Source of the DNA: Scleroderma bovista
Taxonomy: Eukaryota; Basidiomycota; Agaricomycetes; Boletales; Sclerodermataceae
DNA: 64,000 nucleotides
Direction of reading: 5' to 3'
Assembly (NCBI GenBank): GCA_037178675.1
Contig: JAYMGJ010000397.1
Span: forward strand, 1-64,000
The notes below the pieces were generated by a model. That model saw only the letters and a program-made list of their open reading frames with translations. It searched no databases and had not been told where the DNA came from. A program made the translations under genes and the position numbers. Positions 46,116-60,091 of the stretch are shown piece after piece (the stretch's first letter is position 1; each line of letters starts with the position of its first letter).

Positions 46116-47708
46116 ATGCTTCGCAACGCTCTCTCGGCCGTGACACGCCCAGTGTTGCAGTCGGTATGTGCATCTGCATGACCCCGGGATGACGTTACTT
46201 AGATTGCTCAGAGGACCGCAACAACCCTCTCAGCTGGGTTTCCAAGGCTCACCCAAAGAGTATCTGCTCTTTCATCCACTTATGTGTCTAGAATGCTTAT
46301 CACCGCACACCCATGTTTCCTAGGCATCAACCAAATACGGTGGTGTATACACTGTGCGTACCCATTTCGTCTGTTGCCATAGTCATACTGATCCAATTCA
46401 GGTGACGCTCATTCCCGGTGACGGAATTGGGGCTGAAATCACCGACTCCATGAAAGAGATATTCGACTATGTCAATGCACCCATCGAGTGGGAGCAATAC
46501 AATGTCTCGGGTGTGTCGTCCGCTGGCGAGGACCTCTTCAAGCAGGCTATGGAGAGTCTCAAACGCAACCGCGTCGGTTTGAAAGGTAGTCCATTCTCTC
46601 TCGCCTCGTCCATACACACCAACACTCTCTCAGGCATCCTTTTCACCCCCATCTCTCAGTCAGGGCACATTTCCTGGAATGTCGAAATGCGCCAGCAGCT
46701 CGACATCTACTCCTCCGTCGTACTCTGCAAATCCTTGCCAGGATATCCCACCCGTCACAAAGACGTCGACTTTGTCATCATCCGCGAAAACACAGAGGGT
46801 GAATACTCGGGACTCGAGCACCAGTCGTTCCCTGGCGTCGTCGAGAGCCTCAAGGTCATGACCCGTGCAAAGGCGGAGCGCATCTCACGATTCGCATTCG
46901 ACTTTGCCTTGAAAAATGGGAGGAAGGTGTGTGGATCCTTCTTTCTGTGCTTGCGCTCCTCATGTTCCGTCGGAGATAAGAAAGTCACATGTATACACAA
47001 GGCCAATATCATGAAGCTCGGCGATGGTCTATTCCTCAACACTTTCCGCAAGGTTGCCGAAGATTACAAGTTGACAGGCATCGTCGCCAACGACATGATC
47101 GTCGATAACACGTGTGTCTCTCTACACCATGTATCTTTCCACTGCTCAGACTTGCGTATAGGTCCATGCAGCTCGTTGCGAGACCAGGCCAGTTTGATGT
47201 AATGGTCATGCCAAACCTCTACGGCGCCATCATATCAAACATCGGCGCCGCTCTCGTTGGTGGTCCAGGTGTTGTTCCTGGATGCAACGTTGGCACCGTA
47301 AGTCCCTTCCCTGTTGTCCCTCTGCGTCACTCACCTTAGACCCGACAATAGGAATACGCTCTTTTCGAGCCCGGCTGCAGACATGTCGCGTCAGACATCA
47401 TGGGCACCAATCGAGCCAACCCAACCGCGATGATCCTCAGCGCCACGATGATGCTTCGACACCTTGGGTAAGTTTGAAGTGGTTCTCTGCTCTTCGCTTG
47501 ACTTGACTCCCGCAGTCTGGACTTGATCGCGAACAACATAGCGGCTGCCACTTTCGACGTCATCAATGCAGGGGAAGTTAGAACTGCAGACATGGGCGGT
47601 GAGTTTTGCCGTTCTTCCATAGACCTCGTTCATAATAACGACCATGTGCACCTCAAAGGCTCTGCAACGACTTCGGAGTTCACCCAAGCGATCATCAAGA
47701 AACTTTGA
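46116..47708 (+). CDS. IDH1: NAD-dependent isocitrate dehydrogenase regulatory-type subunit
   Basis: Mitochondrial TCA-cycle enzyme subunit. It starts [16 protein letters not shown], a presequence, followed by short exons. The core reads [20 protein letters not shown], then SISxSGH-type [103 protein letters not shown] and [20 protein letters not shown]. It ends [13 protein letters not shown]. Introns separate most of these blocks and keep frame. The sequence is closer to the Idh1 than the Idh2 subunit because of the [20 protein letters not shown] stretch; I hold the subunit assignment less firmly than the family. UGGT follows on the same strand. Confidence 0.9.
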
Positions 47709-48041
47709 GGCTACCTGCTTTCCTTACCTATTCCAAAAGCAGCACTAAGGTGCCAGGGCTACCCATTAATGTTATTGGTTACCTATGTGCTAGGTTGGAT
47801 GTCGTGATCTTTAGCAGACTTGCATAGATTCATTTTGGGATGTACTAGACTATTAGGCGTGTTTCACGCTGCAAGACACGTCACCACTTGGAAATAACAT
47901 GATCGGAATCACGTGGTGTACATACCACTCTGAAGAGTTCTCTCGCATACATTGGTTTTGGCCTTAGAAGTTAAAGGGAACGACAGAAAGAGTCTGGTAC
48001 GAGGTCCTTTGAGTGGAGTGTTGGCTGGGTCTACAGCCGTC

Positions 48042-51000
48042 ATGCTCCATCCCCTCCTTGTCCTGGCAGGTCTTGCCTTTGGGACCCTTGGTGCCAGTGG
48101 CAGCTCACCACCAGTCACAGTTACCCTGCGGTCATCTTTCGCGTCCAGCGACCCCCTGTTAGAAGCTCTGTAAGTGAATTGATTCCCCGTGTGCTGACCC
48201 AGCATCTTAACATATGTACTTTCCAGCGAAACCGTCGCCGTAGAAGACGCGCCGACCCTCTTTCCCCTCCTCTCCCATTTTCCACTTTCCGAAAGGCCCA
48301 GGACTCAACGCGATGCTTACGAGACTATCTTCAATCTTGCTTCCGAGTACCTCGACGTCTCTGCACTTGCCTCCGCACGAGCGCGCCTGGCCTTGCACGC
48401 TGCCACCCCCCGTCTAGCGGCCTCTGCAGAACACTATGATCTACGCGTTACCAATGTTTCTGATCCTACGGCATCGTGGGGGGAGGACTGTGCTTCCTGG
48501 GTGGACTGGTACGGTCAAATTGTTTGTGATGCAGACCGTCTTCTCCGGCTTGCCACCGCTGCACCTACTGAGAATCCGGACATTAGCTTTAAAAAACCCA
48601 GACGTTTCCCGTTTGACCACGTCCATTCCGTGCGGCCTCGGTTGGACGAGCCGCGCTACACTGCTATTCATTACGCAGACCCTACCGCCCCTTCGTTTGC
48701 TCCGCTCCACGCCGCCCTCCTCAGTTTGCAACCAAAAGTTGAGTATGTCATTCGGTGGGCTAGGGGAACGGGTGAGCAGAAGGCCGGCGAGCTTTCCAGT
48801 TATCTCTCGGGATATGGTGTTGCTCTGGACCTTAAGAAGATGGACTACCTTGTGCTTGACGACAGGAATCAGGGCGGGGCGGCTGGTTCGGTCGGTTCTG
48901 CCGACATTAGCGCGTCATCTGGCGGCAACGAGAATAGGAGGGTGTCTGAAGAGATCCTAAGTTGTATATTTGAGTCGTTACCGTACGTCGATGAGCATGC
49001 AGAGGCGAAAGCAAAGGCCGGAGAGCCTCTTTCCCCCGAAGAAATTACCGGTTCGTAGTGTTTGTCTAATTATCCCTTACGCTCTGACCAATTACTGCAG
49101 ACCTTGGCATCAAAGCTGCACAATTCCTCGCATCCTTTTCAAGTGAACCTCGCATAGGATCATTATATGAACATTCGTGCTGGGACAGCCACCACAAGCA
49201 ACCCATGCCAGTCGATACGCTTTTTCGGACGCTGTCGACCTCCTTCCCGCTTTATGCCATCTCTTTGGCACGCAAGGTGCACGTGTCGGTCGAGTTGAGA
49301 GACGAGATATACGAGAACTGGGCCAGGGCCACCGCCGGCACGAACATGGCGTGGGTGAATGGCAGGGTGCTGAACGAGCACCAAGGCGCCTCTGGGGAGG
49401 TATTTGGGTGAGTTCTTAGGGCGATGCTTGATTGATGTTTGACTTGCTGCAGGATCCTGCGTACCCTCCGGCGCGAACGCGCCCTTGTGAATTCATTGGT
49501 CGGACTGGGTTTGACACGGGAGCAAGCCATCGAGTTGCTCATGCATCCGGCACACTCGTCTACAGGGTCCCCGTCCGAAACTTCTTCCAAGAGAGGAATG
49601 ATGGCTAGTGAGAGTGCTGAAAGAGAACAAAGGAAGAGCTTTACCCTTCCTCCAAAGTTTGCCGAGTTCCTGGAAGGGCTTGTCGATGCGAGTGATAGAA
49701 GGGAGGGCGGGGGCGTTGTTTTGTGGCTGAACAATCTGGAGAAAGACGTGGGCTTTCGCCCGTCACTCATGGGGGTATAATACCAATTTCGCCTGATCGC
49801 GCAACGTTTACTCATTGTACCTCGCAGCTCCTCCGTGTGCATTCTATGGCGCTCTTTTCTCCAATGCTCCATCTGCAGCACAACTTGATGAATGTTGTGT
49901 TCGTCCTTGACCTATCGCAATTGCGTTCGCTTTCCATTATTTCTCACCTGTATGATAATTTCGTCATGCGTGGATATCCTGTTCGCTGGGGATTTGTCCC
50001 TGAGACCCCAGGTGAAAGTAGGTCGGATGCTACTGGCTGATCATTAAGTTATTCACGTCCATCAGGTCTGAATGTGGCGAGAATATTGTATTATGTCGAG
50101 CGCAAGGCTGGAAGGGACGCTATGATCGGGTTGATTCAGGGGGTATGTTGAGTCCAAGTACCTTTTCTGTGCAGCTTACCGAAGGGTTCCTATCCAGATA
50201 TTAGCTACACATGGTCAACGTGGGCTCACAACACTCTCGTGGAGCGTAGTACAGGAGTTATTCGACAGCCTAAATACACCCGATGACTTTATCTCGGTAA
50301 CTGGCGGTAATGTGCCGATAGTCGACGAAGCCACTGGGGATAGCCTCTTGTCTCGGGCGCAGCAGTATTGTAAGCGCCTAGGAGTAGCCACTCGAGATGA
50401 TGTCGGCAAGGGACATGTCTTTGTGAACGGGAGACATTTACCTGTCAGCGATGTAGGTTACGCTGTTCGAGAAGTGGGCTATGCTTTAACCTCTGTGTTT
50501 CCGTTCCATTTTCTGCAGAATGTTATGCGTCAGATTGCAACCGAAGGTAATGCACAATTGCAGATCTTGCAGGAGATGGTATTTTATTCTGACTCTTTAC
50601 CCGTACAATTCTAATTCCTCCACATCTAGTTGTATGTTGGAGAAATTAAGGACTCCGATGCGCCCTTGATGTCCACGTGGTTCTACGATCTCCCTTCGAC
50701 GATGCTGCGGCGCAATCCTTACATTTTCGCCAAGAATGCTGGCGGGCGTGCGCCGGATGGAAAGGGTTTGGAGATATTTAATTTGGTGGACTTGTGCTAT
50801 AATGCAGGCTTCACACTCGAAGATGGTTCATTTGCTGTTCCCAGTATGTCTATCGTTTTTTATGGAGATACGAATGCTCATCGGCGAAAAAGGCAATGGC
50901 CAAAATAGCGTTCTCCCCCTGACCTTGTATGTCATCGCTGATTTAAATACGCATGAGGGTATCGAGTTGGTCACGGAAGCTCTCAAATTCATCGTACGTT

Positions 51001-54000
51001 TATTTACTGCTTGGTCTTTATCGACTTGAAACTTATAATGCACAGTCAGATCTTGCTGAGACCCGAGTTACGTTCGTACATAATCCTACGTCATTTACCC
51101 AAGATACTAGCAACCCAGCCTCCCAACTTTTGATCACGGCCGTTCAGGCGGCGACGCTATCGCGTGTGTCCCCTCGTCGTCTGCTTACTGTATTGATCGA
51201 CGAGGGAGAGTCTGGTTTGAGGGTTCTGCGAGACGAACTCTTATCTGGCACAGTTGACATAGAGACCTCTAGTCTTTCGTCGTCGATGCGTTTGGTGGCG
51301 CGACAACTGGGCCTTCAGCCCGGTGAGCGTGCCATTCTAATCAACGGACGGGTGAGTTACCACCGTGTTCCTTACCTCGGATGCATACTCATGATTTAAT
51401 CTTACCGCGCAGCTTGTGGGGCCGTTTGACTCCAGTGCAGAGTTCTTGGCAGAAGATTTCAAAATGCTGGAAACTTACGAGATCACGAAACGTGTCGGTC
51501 GGATCATGCATGCTTTTGATGGCGTCCTCTCAAGAGAGGACGCCCTTGACGTGTAAGTCGCTGACCGTCATCAGTCATAGATTAAGATGAACCCATATTA
51601 CTGACGTTACTAGAGCGAAGCGTTCGAATCTGATTGCAGTGGCTTCTTCCATCATTTACGCTGACCAACAACCTGATCCCAGCGAAGCTGGTCTGTTTGA
51701 TAGCGCACCAAGACCAAGGACGGGGAATTACCGCCTGTTATCAGGGAATTATACGTAGGCATTTTGAAGCGGCGCCGCTGGGCTCCATTGACGTCGCGCT
51801 GCAGCAGGTTTGAATTCGGCGATAGATCCACAGCAAGGACCCATATTGGACTGTTGTTGGATCCCTTGAGCGAGGCAGCCCAAAGGTGGTCTACTGTGTT
51901 GGAGGTGAGACGGGCTCATTGGGGTTGGGGCTGATATGTATGACTCTTCTTATAGCACCACTCCAGCTTGTTCCCAGAGGTCTTCATCGAGCTATATTTT
52001 AACCCAGTGCAGCATAGTGACGTACGTCCTTTTATCATTCGATTGATACGGAAGCTTTATTGTTTTTTGCAGATACCACTGAAGCGATTCTATCGCTACA
52101 ATGTTATCCCTGCCTTGCAGTTCGATGGGAATGGGTATGTTGTAGCGCATTCATGCATTTACGCATCTTATGTTTGTTCATAGCCAGGAGATACCCGCTC
52201 AGGTCACGTTCACTGCACTACCAGAGGATCCGATCTATACCCTTGGAATGGATGTTCTACAGTCCTGGCTGGTGCGCCCAAGAGATGCTTTGTATGATCT
52301 CGATAATATCCAGCTAGGATTGCTCCAAGGTGAAGAACGTTCCCGTGGTATTCAAGCTCTCTTCGCTTTGGATTATCTCGTCACTGAGGGTCATGCTCGC
52401 GAACTGCGATCCAATAACCCGCCGCGCGGTGTGCAGCTCCAGCTCTTTGGTACCAAAGATCGGTCTGTTATGGACGACACCCAGGTAGTTGCGAATCTCG
52501 GCTATTTGCAGTTCAAGGGACGCCCAGGGACATTCCGCCTCGAGATACGCGAGGGACGTGGGAGCGCAGTATATGCGTTGGACAGTGTTGGTGCTGAGGG
52601 ATGGAACAGCCCATCGGTGGCCGAGGCTGGCGACGAGTTCACGGTCATGGATTTCGATGGGCTTACGCTGTATCCTCGTTTGGCGTATCGATCGGGCATG
52701 GAGGGGATGGATGTTCTTGATGACATACGTCCCGTGGAGGAACCATCGGGTGTATTAGGCAACTTGATTTCCAAGTGAGTGCTGTCTAGGCTGCGACTAC
52801 TGTGTTTGGACATGCTATAGGGTTTCATTGTTTTTCAAGCCCGTAAACGCTGGTGAAATCGGGGCATCGCTGAAGGAAGATAAACAAGCAGACATCAATA
52901 TCTTTACCGTGGCTTCTGGTCTGCTTTATGAAGCAAGTGTCTTTCGGTCTGAACTAACGAATTTCTACTGATGTTTATACAGCGTTTTGCGTCCATTATG
53001 ATCCTCAGCGTAATGCGCAATACCAACAGCAGTGTCAAATTTTGGTTCATCGAGAACTTCCTTTCGCCCTCCTTCCTGGTCAATCCATCTGTCTTTTGGC
53101 GTGCTGAATGGCTCAATCGTACCCTAGGACTTCATACCTCACATGGCTCAAGAATACGGGTTCCAATACGAACTTGTAACGTACAAATGGCCTTCATGGC
53201 TCCGACCCCAAAAGGAAAAGCAACGCGTCATCTGGGCTTACAAGATTCTTTTCCTCGATGTTCTTTTCCCGATGGACCTCAAGAAGGTCATCTTCGTCGA
53301 TGCTGATCAGATTGTGCGTGCAGATTTGAAGGAGTTGGTTGACCTTAACCTTCACGGCGCGCCATATGGCTACGCACCGATGGGCGACGATAACTATGAA
53401 ATGGAAGGATATCGGTTCTGGAAGACAGGGTACTGGCGAGACTTTTTGGCCGGTCGACCTTATCATATCAGGTAGATGCAATGCTTGGTGTCTAAGTCTG
53501 GTGACTCATCCACATTTAGCGCTCTATATGTCGTGGATCTTGTACGGTTCCGTCAAGTAAGTGCTTCTCCTAAATTCATTGATTTTGCTAACTGTGAAAC
53601 AGATGGCTGCAGGAGTGAGCACGAGGATCGAAGCTAACTTTTGCGGTGCTCATGCCATACACAGGATATACTTCGTGGCCAGTACCAGATGTTATCTGCT
53701 GATCCTAAATCTCTGGCAAACTTGGATCAGGGTGCGCCTCTCATTCCTGCTGTCATCTATTATAGCTGAACAGTCGAGAAGATCTTCCGAATAATCTGCA
53801 AAGAGAAGTACCAATTGTAAGTATCCTTGGTGCGGGTGCGAAAGGATATAGTGGTTTAATATTTCAATAGCATTCACTCCACGAGGATTGGCTGTGGGTG
53901 AGTAACTGTGCAGTTTCATTGTTCTCATTCTTACTTGTCTTATGCAGTGTGAAACCTGGTGTACGTTTGGCTTTCATATACAACCAGTGATCCTTACCTC

Positions 54001-54347
54001 ATCTGTAAATTTAGGCAACAAAGACCGACTACACCGAGCGAAGACTATTGACCTGTGCCAAAATCCGCTGACGGTCTGTCATTTCCAATTATCTATTGTC
54101 TTGAACCTGTCTGACCCTATCTGTTCCATAGAAAGAGCCCAAACTTACACGTGCTCGCAAAATTCCCGAGTGGGAAGACTACGACTCAGAAATCGCGCGG
54201 TTCGCGCGGAACCTCGCTGCTGAAGGGAAGATCCATGCAAGCATGGCTACCGCAGATACCAAAGTTTTGGCAGGCAATGGTACGCCTGCCGCGCCAGAAC
54301 ATACCCCTAGGGAACCGGATACATCGAGCCTACATGATGAACTGTAG
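48042..54347 (+). CDS. UDP-glucose:glycoprotein glucosyltransferase (ER folding sensor)
   Basis: Re-glucosylates misfolded N-glycoproteins in the ER lumen so that they rebind calnexin. It starts [20 protein letters not shown], a signal peptide. The N-terminal thioredoxin-like folding-sensor region runs to about 52.7 kb, with [58 protein letters not shown] and [20 protein letters not shown]. The GT24 catalytic domain near 53.0-54.2 kb has [20 protein letters not shown], the DxD motif in [49 protein letters not shown] and [12 protein letters not shown]. The C-terminus is SLHDEL-stop, an ER retrieval signal. Some 20 short introns keep frame wherever I tested. Expected size is roughly 1,600 residues. 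A decayed inverted copy lies at 28.4-29.9 kb. Confidence 0.93.
49015..50520 (+). repeat. Source segment of the UGGT pseudogene (left part)
   Basis: This part of UGGT recurs inverted at 28505-29900. The homology starts near GGAGAGCCTCTTTCCCCC (about 49020) and breaks off at TTTTCTGCAG (50518), where the copy has lost the next 3.75 kb. Confidence 0.85.
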
Positions 54348-54770
54348 GTACTTACATGATCACTGTAGTTCTTTTTGCTATGGGGTCTCGGTGAGAGGCT
54401 TTATCTGCTCCGATACTGCCAGCGAGCTGCGACCTACCATATAATCGCTCAATGAACGAACAATTCATATCGGTGATGACTTCGTTGTTCTTTCTTGCAC
54501 ATAGGTCACCTTGGGAATCCTTCGGTTGTAAGCCGTTGTCCTATCACCCACAAACTTCTTCCACCTTGTTCCGCATCGGAAGATAGTCGTCCGTTCAAAA
54601 AATATAGGCTGTGGGACCTCCTAAGTTAGCAGTGCTACTCTGTCGAGGTTGATTGCATCCACCTGCAATTGTACCATTAACTTGGTTTCATCACTCAATT
54701 CAAGGCTGCCTGATGGCAGACGCGGCGTTGACCCGCACAATGGGTCCATAGGGTGCGAGCCGGCTGAATC
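54315..54770 (+). repeat. Source segment of the duplicated UGGT 3' flank
   Basis: The last UGGT codons and 3' flank recur inverted at 28005-28470. This shows that the duplicated segment continued past UGGT towards the thaumatin-like gene. Confidence 0.8.
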
Positions 54771-55849
54771 TCGGAATGTACGGATCCTGCAAGAAGGTTC
54801 ACTCCCGCCACCCGGTTGTCATCTCAACCAAGGTGACTACGACCAGTTGGGAGTGATGAAACGCGTTTATCCCCCATGATGGTGCCAACATGGCAACCTG
54901 TGGAGATCGAATTCCATGGTGAAAGATAATGTTTCTATCATTAGCAGCCCCACCACCTGTAATGTCCAGGCTTTGTTCGCAACTCGTCTGTTGTGTTTTC
55001 GATACACAACGTCGACTCCGAATGTGACCTTGACTGTCTCGACAATAACCCTTTTCACGATTGCTTCGCGAGTGTGCGATCGTCTGTACTCCGGTATGTT
55101 TCTGCACCATACTATTTTGGAAGTCATGATCTGGTCCTGATGAATAATTAGATGGCTGATCTGTTCCACTGCCTTCTCCAACCCTCTGATCTGCCCGGGA
55201 AAAGAAAAGAGTGCGTGCAATTCCCCGACTTGTTGTACTTTCCTCTAAGAAGGCCCAAGTGAAGGGAGATCGTTGTTCTGTCTATACTAGCTTCGTCATG
55301 GAGCCTTATTGGCTAACTGAAATGCGACAGTATCAACTCCTAGGGCCAGCATGATTCAAAGGGTATATCTTAAGCCCTTTGATGCGCCCGAGGCTTTTTT
55401 CAAGCGCAACTCAGGCTAGTTCACTCTGCCGCATTTCAGTCGTGTCTATTATCTCTAGCGGAGCATTACTACGTTTAAGGAATAACTCTCTTCAACCGAG
55501 GATAGCAAAGACCTCACTCGTTACGAAGCAATGGCTCCTCAGTGAATGTATTCAGACGCACAATATCTCATCAGGTCGGCCGACACTGCCATATTCAGCC
55601 AGGAATATACGGTCCGTCTAGAGGGGTTACTACGTCTTCACTTGGCATGGGTGGAGACATCAATATGGTTCAGAGTGAACCAGTCTGCGACTGTCTCCGC
55701 GATGCCCCGTGAAGCAGTAAGATTGACGGTTACAACAGGGGTCTCCTCGCTTCCTGGAGTCACCTAGTGTTGTTCAAATTAGCGGGTGGAGGATAAAATC
55801 TAACTCAAAACCTCGAAGTTGTACCCCTTCTCTGTGGTCGTACCCCAAG
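54348..55849. other. 1.5-kb spacer between UGGT and the thaumatin-like gene
   Basis: The first 420 nt are shared with the inverted duplicate. The remainder has only short open frames (such as 54916-55140, rich in Thr and Val) without a domain. No gene supported. Confidence 0.45.
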
Positions 55850-57137
55850 ATGATACTCGCACCGATAACTATTACTTCCCTGGTGGCTGAGGTGCAACCA
55901 CGCAGCATGACTGTATCTAATCTATGTAGCTTCACTGTTTGGTGAGCCTAATGTTCAATGTTGGCTGATTTATCATCGATACCTGTGCATATTCAGGCCC
56001 GCGGTACATTTCTGTTGTCATTCCCGTAGTAACGTTATTGATGAGTGACAGATGTTCACACCTGTTGGAAAGCTTCCATCACACCCCACAGGGTTTGTGG
56101 CACACCTCACCTTCTGTTATCGCTTTGCATGACAACGATGTAGATGGGAGGCTGCTCCGGGAACAACAGTAAGCTTTACTGTAAGCATAGTGTCATATGA
56201 CTCATTATTCCGTGTCTCGTTTCACTGATCCCCTGGACGTAGGTCCCGAACAACTGGACTTCTGCTAGGATTTGGGTATGTTTCCACTTGATCTCTCCAC
56301 TCGTCAATACAATTGTGGCCCTCTATAGGGACGCCGGGGCTGTAATTTCACTGACAACTCTGACCCAAATGACTGTCTTGATGGTGGCTGTGATGGTGGT
56401 TTACAATGCAGTGGTATCGTAAGGGGATGATATACGAACTGACAATCTGATTTACCTGATCGTACGTCTTAGGGCGCACCGCCAGCCACTCTTGCTGAAT
56501 TTACTCTGAACCCAAATGGTAAAGATTATTATGACAGTTTGTATTTCTCTGCCTTGTCCACTGATCAGGTGTCTCAATCCTGTTGCTCGATTAGTATCCC
56601 TCGTAGATGGCTACAATTTACCTGTGAGCATTACAAACAACGCAGGCTGTCCTGTAGCGGATTGCCCAGTTGACCTTGGACCCAAATGTTCGTTATAATT
56701 TCTTTTCGTGGTGCCATCTTATATCTCTGTTCCAAAAAGGTCCGATCCCCCTGAAAGGTCCAGTTGACTCGTCCGGTGCAACGATAGGCTGCTTGAGCGC
56801 CTGCGAAGCAAACTTAGACGGTAATCCCTGTGGGTACTCTCGACATGCACTTTTCCTTTGTTCATCGCATATATCCTTCACAGCCGACTCGCCCAATTGC
56901 TGTACAGGACAATACAGTACCCCTGCGACCTGTCTGTCCTCCAGTGTTCAGTATTACACCTTTTTCAGTAAGTGTAGTATTCTTTCATGCTACTGGTGCT
57001 ACCCGTGATAGTCGCAAATAGAAAGTAATTGTCCGAACTCCTATTGTTATGCCTACGACGAGTCGAGTGGTACGGCTTTATGGACATGTGACGGAAATCG
57101 AAGTCCTGCCTATACAGTCACTTTTTGCCCTGGGTAA
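55850..57137 (+). CDS. Thaumatin-like protein, copy A (secreted)
   Basis: Paralogue of the gene at 25668-26974. The ATG at 55850 opens MILAPITITSLVAEVQPRSM, a weaker signal peptide than in copy B, and continues TVSNLCSFTVW. Further exons give PAVHF, MFTPVGKLPSHPTG, WEAAPGTTVSFT, VPNNWTSARIW, GRRGCNFTDNSDPNDCLDGG, CDGGLQCSG, APPATLAEFTLNPNG, VSLVDGYNLPVSITNNAGCP, VADCPVDLGPKC, GPVDSSGATIGCLSACEANL, DSPNCCTGQYSTPATC, YYTFF, CPNSYCYAYDESSGTALWTC and TVTFCPG-stop at 57137. The thaumatin cysteines match copy B. The exon near 56520 (NGKDYYD) and the early exons are the least certain. It lies tail to tail with the sorting nexin. Confidence 0.86.
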
Positions 57138-57268
57138 TTGGAAGGAGCTGGTAGTAGTATGTAAATGCTCCTCATGAGACTAGTATTGTATGCTGGGCAT
57201 GTGTTCGATTGTTGACTTGACGTGTATCAATACAGTAACGATGATGAACAGCAAGATTCATTCTGGGT

Positions 57269-59808
57269 TTAGGCCCACAACCTACTCAGAACGCTTGTGC
57301 TCCCAACGGTCCTCGATGAACCCCCAAGCAAGACCCCGACACTGTCTTGGATGGCCATGCCATCATACACATGTGGCGAAGGTTGGGGGAGGGGATCTAC
57401 CACCCTCATTAGTCTTTCCAAATCCTTCTGGAAACCTATACCCCGTTCGATGCAAGGTGAGCGACCGAGGTCGTCAAAATGCGGTGGGTCGAACCCTCGT
57501 CTTGCGCTCTTCAGCCGAGAGAGGATCTGCTCATAGAGGGTAATCTCGTCGTCGAGATGTTCTTGTACGAGGGTGATGAAGTCTTGAAGTTTCTGGTCGT
57601 GGTAAGTATTCATCTTTGCCATCGTGGCATTGAGGACGGTTTCACAGCGTGAAACGACCTCTGAATCTGACTATGGGACAGCTTCAAAAAGACTGTTATA
57701 GCTCGGGTAAGATGAATACCTCGTTTTGTACCGCTTCGGCGCATCGGGTTGCAGTGGCCCTGTGGATCTCAATAATACCCTGGACATGAGTCCACGCATC
57801 AGGGGCCACTGAAGCACTGATCTTTAGCAGGGGGATATTACCTGGTACACCATGTGAGGATGGGCAAGGCTCTTCAGTGACTGGTGGATCGCAAGCATCG
57901 TCCGTCGGGACTGTAGGGATATCATCCTTGCATAACCAAATCTACAGCGACGAAGAACACTCACATTGTCATCATACAACCTAGCTATACTCTGTAGTGC
58001 ACCGCTGACCTTTTGAATTGCTTTGGTAGCCTTCAAACAACCTATAATGATATACGTGAGTTAAGTAACTAGATCCGAGCTTGCTGAGTAGTAACCTTTG
58101 CAGCCGTCCCGCCAACACCAAGCACCCTCATCATTGACAACACCCTTCGTTGGTGTCGAGTCCTCTTCGCCTGTAGAGTCGAGGTCCAACGACGGTTTCG
58201 CCGTAATGAGTGACAAGAGTGAATGTGACAATGTCTTCTCCGCCACGGACGCCTCTGCAAAATGTCACCATCCAAGACCATACTTCAGCGTTTCGGTAAC
58301 ATCGACAACTAGTACAAGACACCTACGTAGTCTCGTGTCTCTTACCTGGCCAAACACATTCCTCAATCCTTGTATGCCTCTCCCCACAGCCCGTATGTGT
58401 TTATTGAACATATCTATCACTTCTACCGCATCATAGACATCAATATTGAAGGCAGGATGAAAGACATGGGCAAAAAAGGATGGCCCTGCGACAGGCATTG
58501 ACAGAAAGCGCGGAATTTGACGTCTCCATTCCTTCGTTGAAGTTTAGTTTGGATTCCAACACGTTGTATCCTGCCTTTTTCGCAGCGTTACTTACTAGCT
58601 CGTCCTCACATCCAAGAAAAGACGTGACAACCTCCGCATATCTGACAACAGGGTGTCGGACGATGCAGTTGATATATTGTTCAAGGTCAACCCTGCGCGC
58701 CTCAATAAAATCCGCACTAAACCTCACTGTGTATTGTTTTTCTGGTAGAGGTGGCAGAGCTATGCCAGGCAGGCGCCGAGTCAGGACAGTATGGAGCACA
58801 GTAAAATGGGTGAACCGTCTTTGAACGGTGATCAAGGTGGCAGGTGAAGATCCAAATAATACGCTTGGTTCGCTGGGCTCGGTCGACTTGACACGGTCCA
58901 GAGGAAACGAAGAGGTCACACTATACACGGTGTATGCATTTGTTAGCCCAGATGTACGCTTCGAAGGAGAGTGGACCAGCACGCGAAACTCGGGTGTTTT
59001 TGGCTGCCAGGATGGCCCAGTATCAACGAAGTGTTTGTCTGCTTCGTCAAGTGTGCTGTCTGTTGCTATGGAATCTATAGACGAGAACCGACCATGCGGG
59101 TGAGCTGAAGTAGGATTGTCAGCCAAGATGTCTGGACAGCCTTTCATAACCCATTCTTCTGCCCCACTTGTGACGAAGGACGAAAAGCGATTCAAGAACT
59201 TGCCTCCAAGTGATCTTTGCCGGGAACCAGGCAAGATATTTCGCGATTCCCCAGTATGCTGCGGAACGAGGGATCCATCGAGCTCTCCCTTCGGCGATGC
59301 GTAAGAAGCGGAAGGGTCGACTGATGCCTCTGGCTCTTGTGTATGGGTTTCATCCTGTTCTGAGGGCGCAGAAATAAAGTCCAACGTATACTTCGAAGAA
59401 GTTCAAGAACGCCTCGTATCGCCTTGAACAGCAAAAAAGGGCCCCTACCGCATAGTACGTCGCGGGTAGCAACCCAATCTCACCCATCAACGCCCGTACC
59501 AAACTCCAACCCTCACCAGCGTCCTCTCTGAGGACCTCAATTTCATCGCCAGCGCGGACAGTCATCTCCTGATACTCGGCGTTCCCCTCAAAATTGTAGA
59601 GGGCCCGGGCAGGGCGGACATCGGTGTCGAATTCTGGGGAGGCGTTCTCAGTCTCATCTCCTGACAGCGGGGCATGATCCAAGTGTTCAGCCCATGATGC
59701 ATCGGATGAGTTGATTCCGATATCGAAGCCAAGATCGGACGGTAGGCGTTCAGCAAAAGGGGAAAACGAAGCGGGATTTTGCTTCGCTACGGGCGGGGGT
59801 GCGGCCAT
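57269..59808 (-). CDS. SH3-PX-BAR sorting nexin (SNX9-like)
   Basis: A membrane-remodelling adaptor of the SH3-PX-BAR type. The minus-strand start at 59808 gives MAAPPPVAKQNPASFSPFAE. The SH3 domain reads ARALYNFEGNAEYQEMTVRA, then GDEIEVLREDAGEGWSLVRA and GEIGLLPATYY. An acidic linker follows. The PX domain has FRVLVHSPSKRTSG, QRRFTHFTVLHTVLTRRLPG, IALPPLPEKQYTVRFSADFI and RRVDLEQYINCIVRHPVVRY, including the phosphoinositide-binding RRF and Pro-rich loop. The C-terminal half (58500-57270) is helical with LPDS-free, coiled stretches (IDMFNKHIRAVGRGIQGLRN; LQDFITLVQEHLDDEITLYE), which I read as a BAR domain. It ends STSVLSRLWA-stop. BAR is inferred from position and helix pattern. Confidence 0.85.
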
Positions 59809-60091
59809 GAGTCGATGTGTGTTGCAAGAAACATCATGGGTGGAGCTCAGTAGCCTTGCTAGTAGAAATTGGAAATGGTAAAACAGCTGAAAACGGGAGA
59901 CAATCGGCAGCGTCGTCATCATTTACTTCAACATGACCTCAGTCATCCACAGATAGCTATTCCAATGACGCAGAAACTTGCGCACAAGGAATATGAAGCA
60001 CCGAAAAACCGCCAGTTTCCCCTAGGTTTCTCTCAGTCTCACATATCCAACCAGTGACTGCTGTACTACGGGGCCGCCGTAAACCTACCTG
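59809..60091. promoter_or_regulatory. Divergent promoter region, sorting nexin and aldo-keto reductase
   Basis: There are 283 nt between two divergent ATGs. No distinct element is visible; both core promoters and leaders must lie here. Confidence 0.45.
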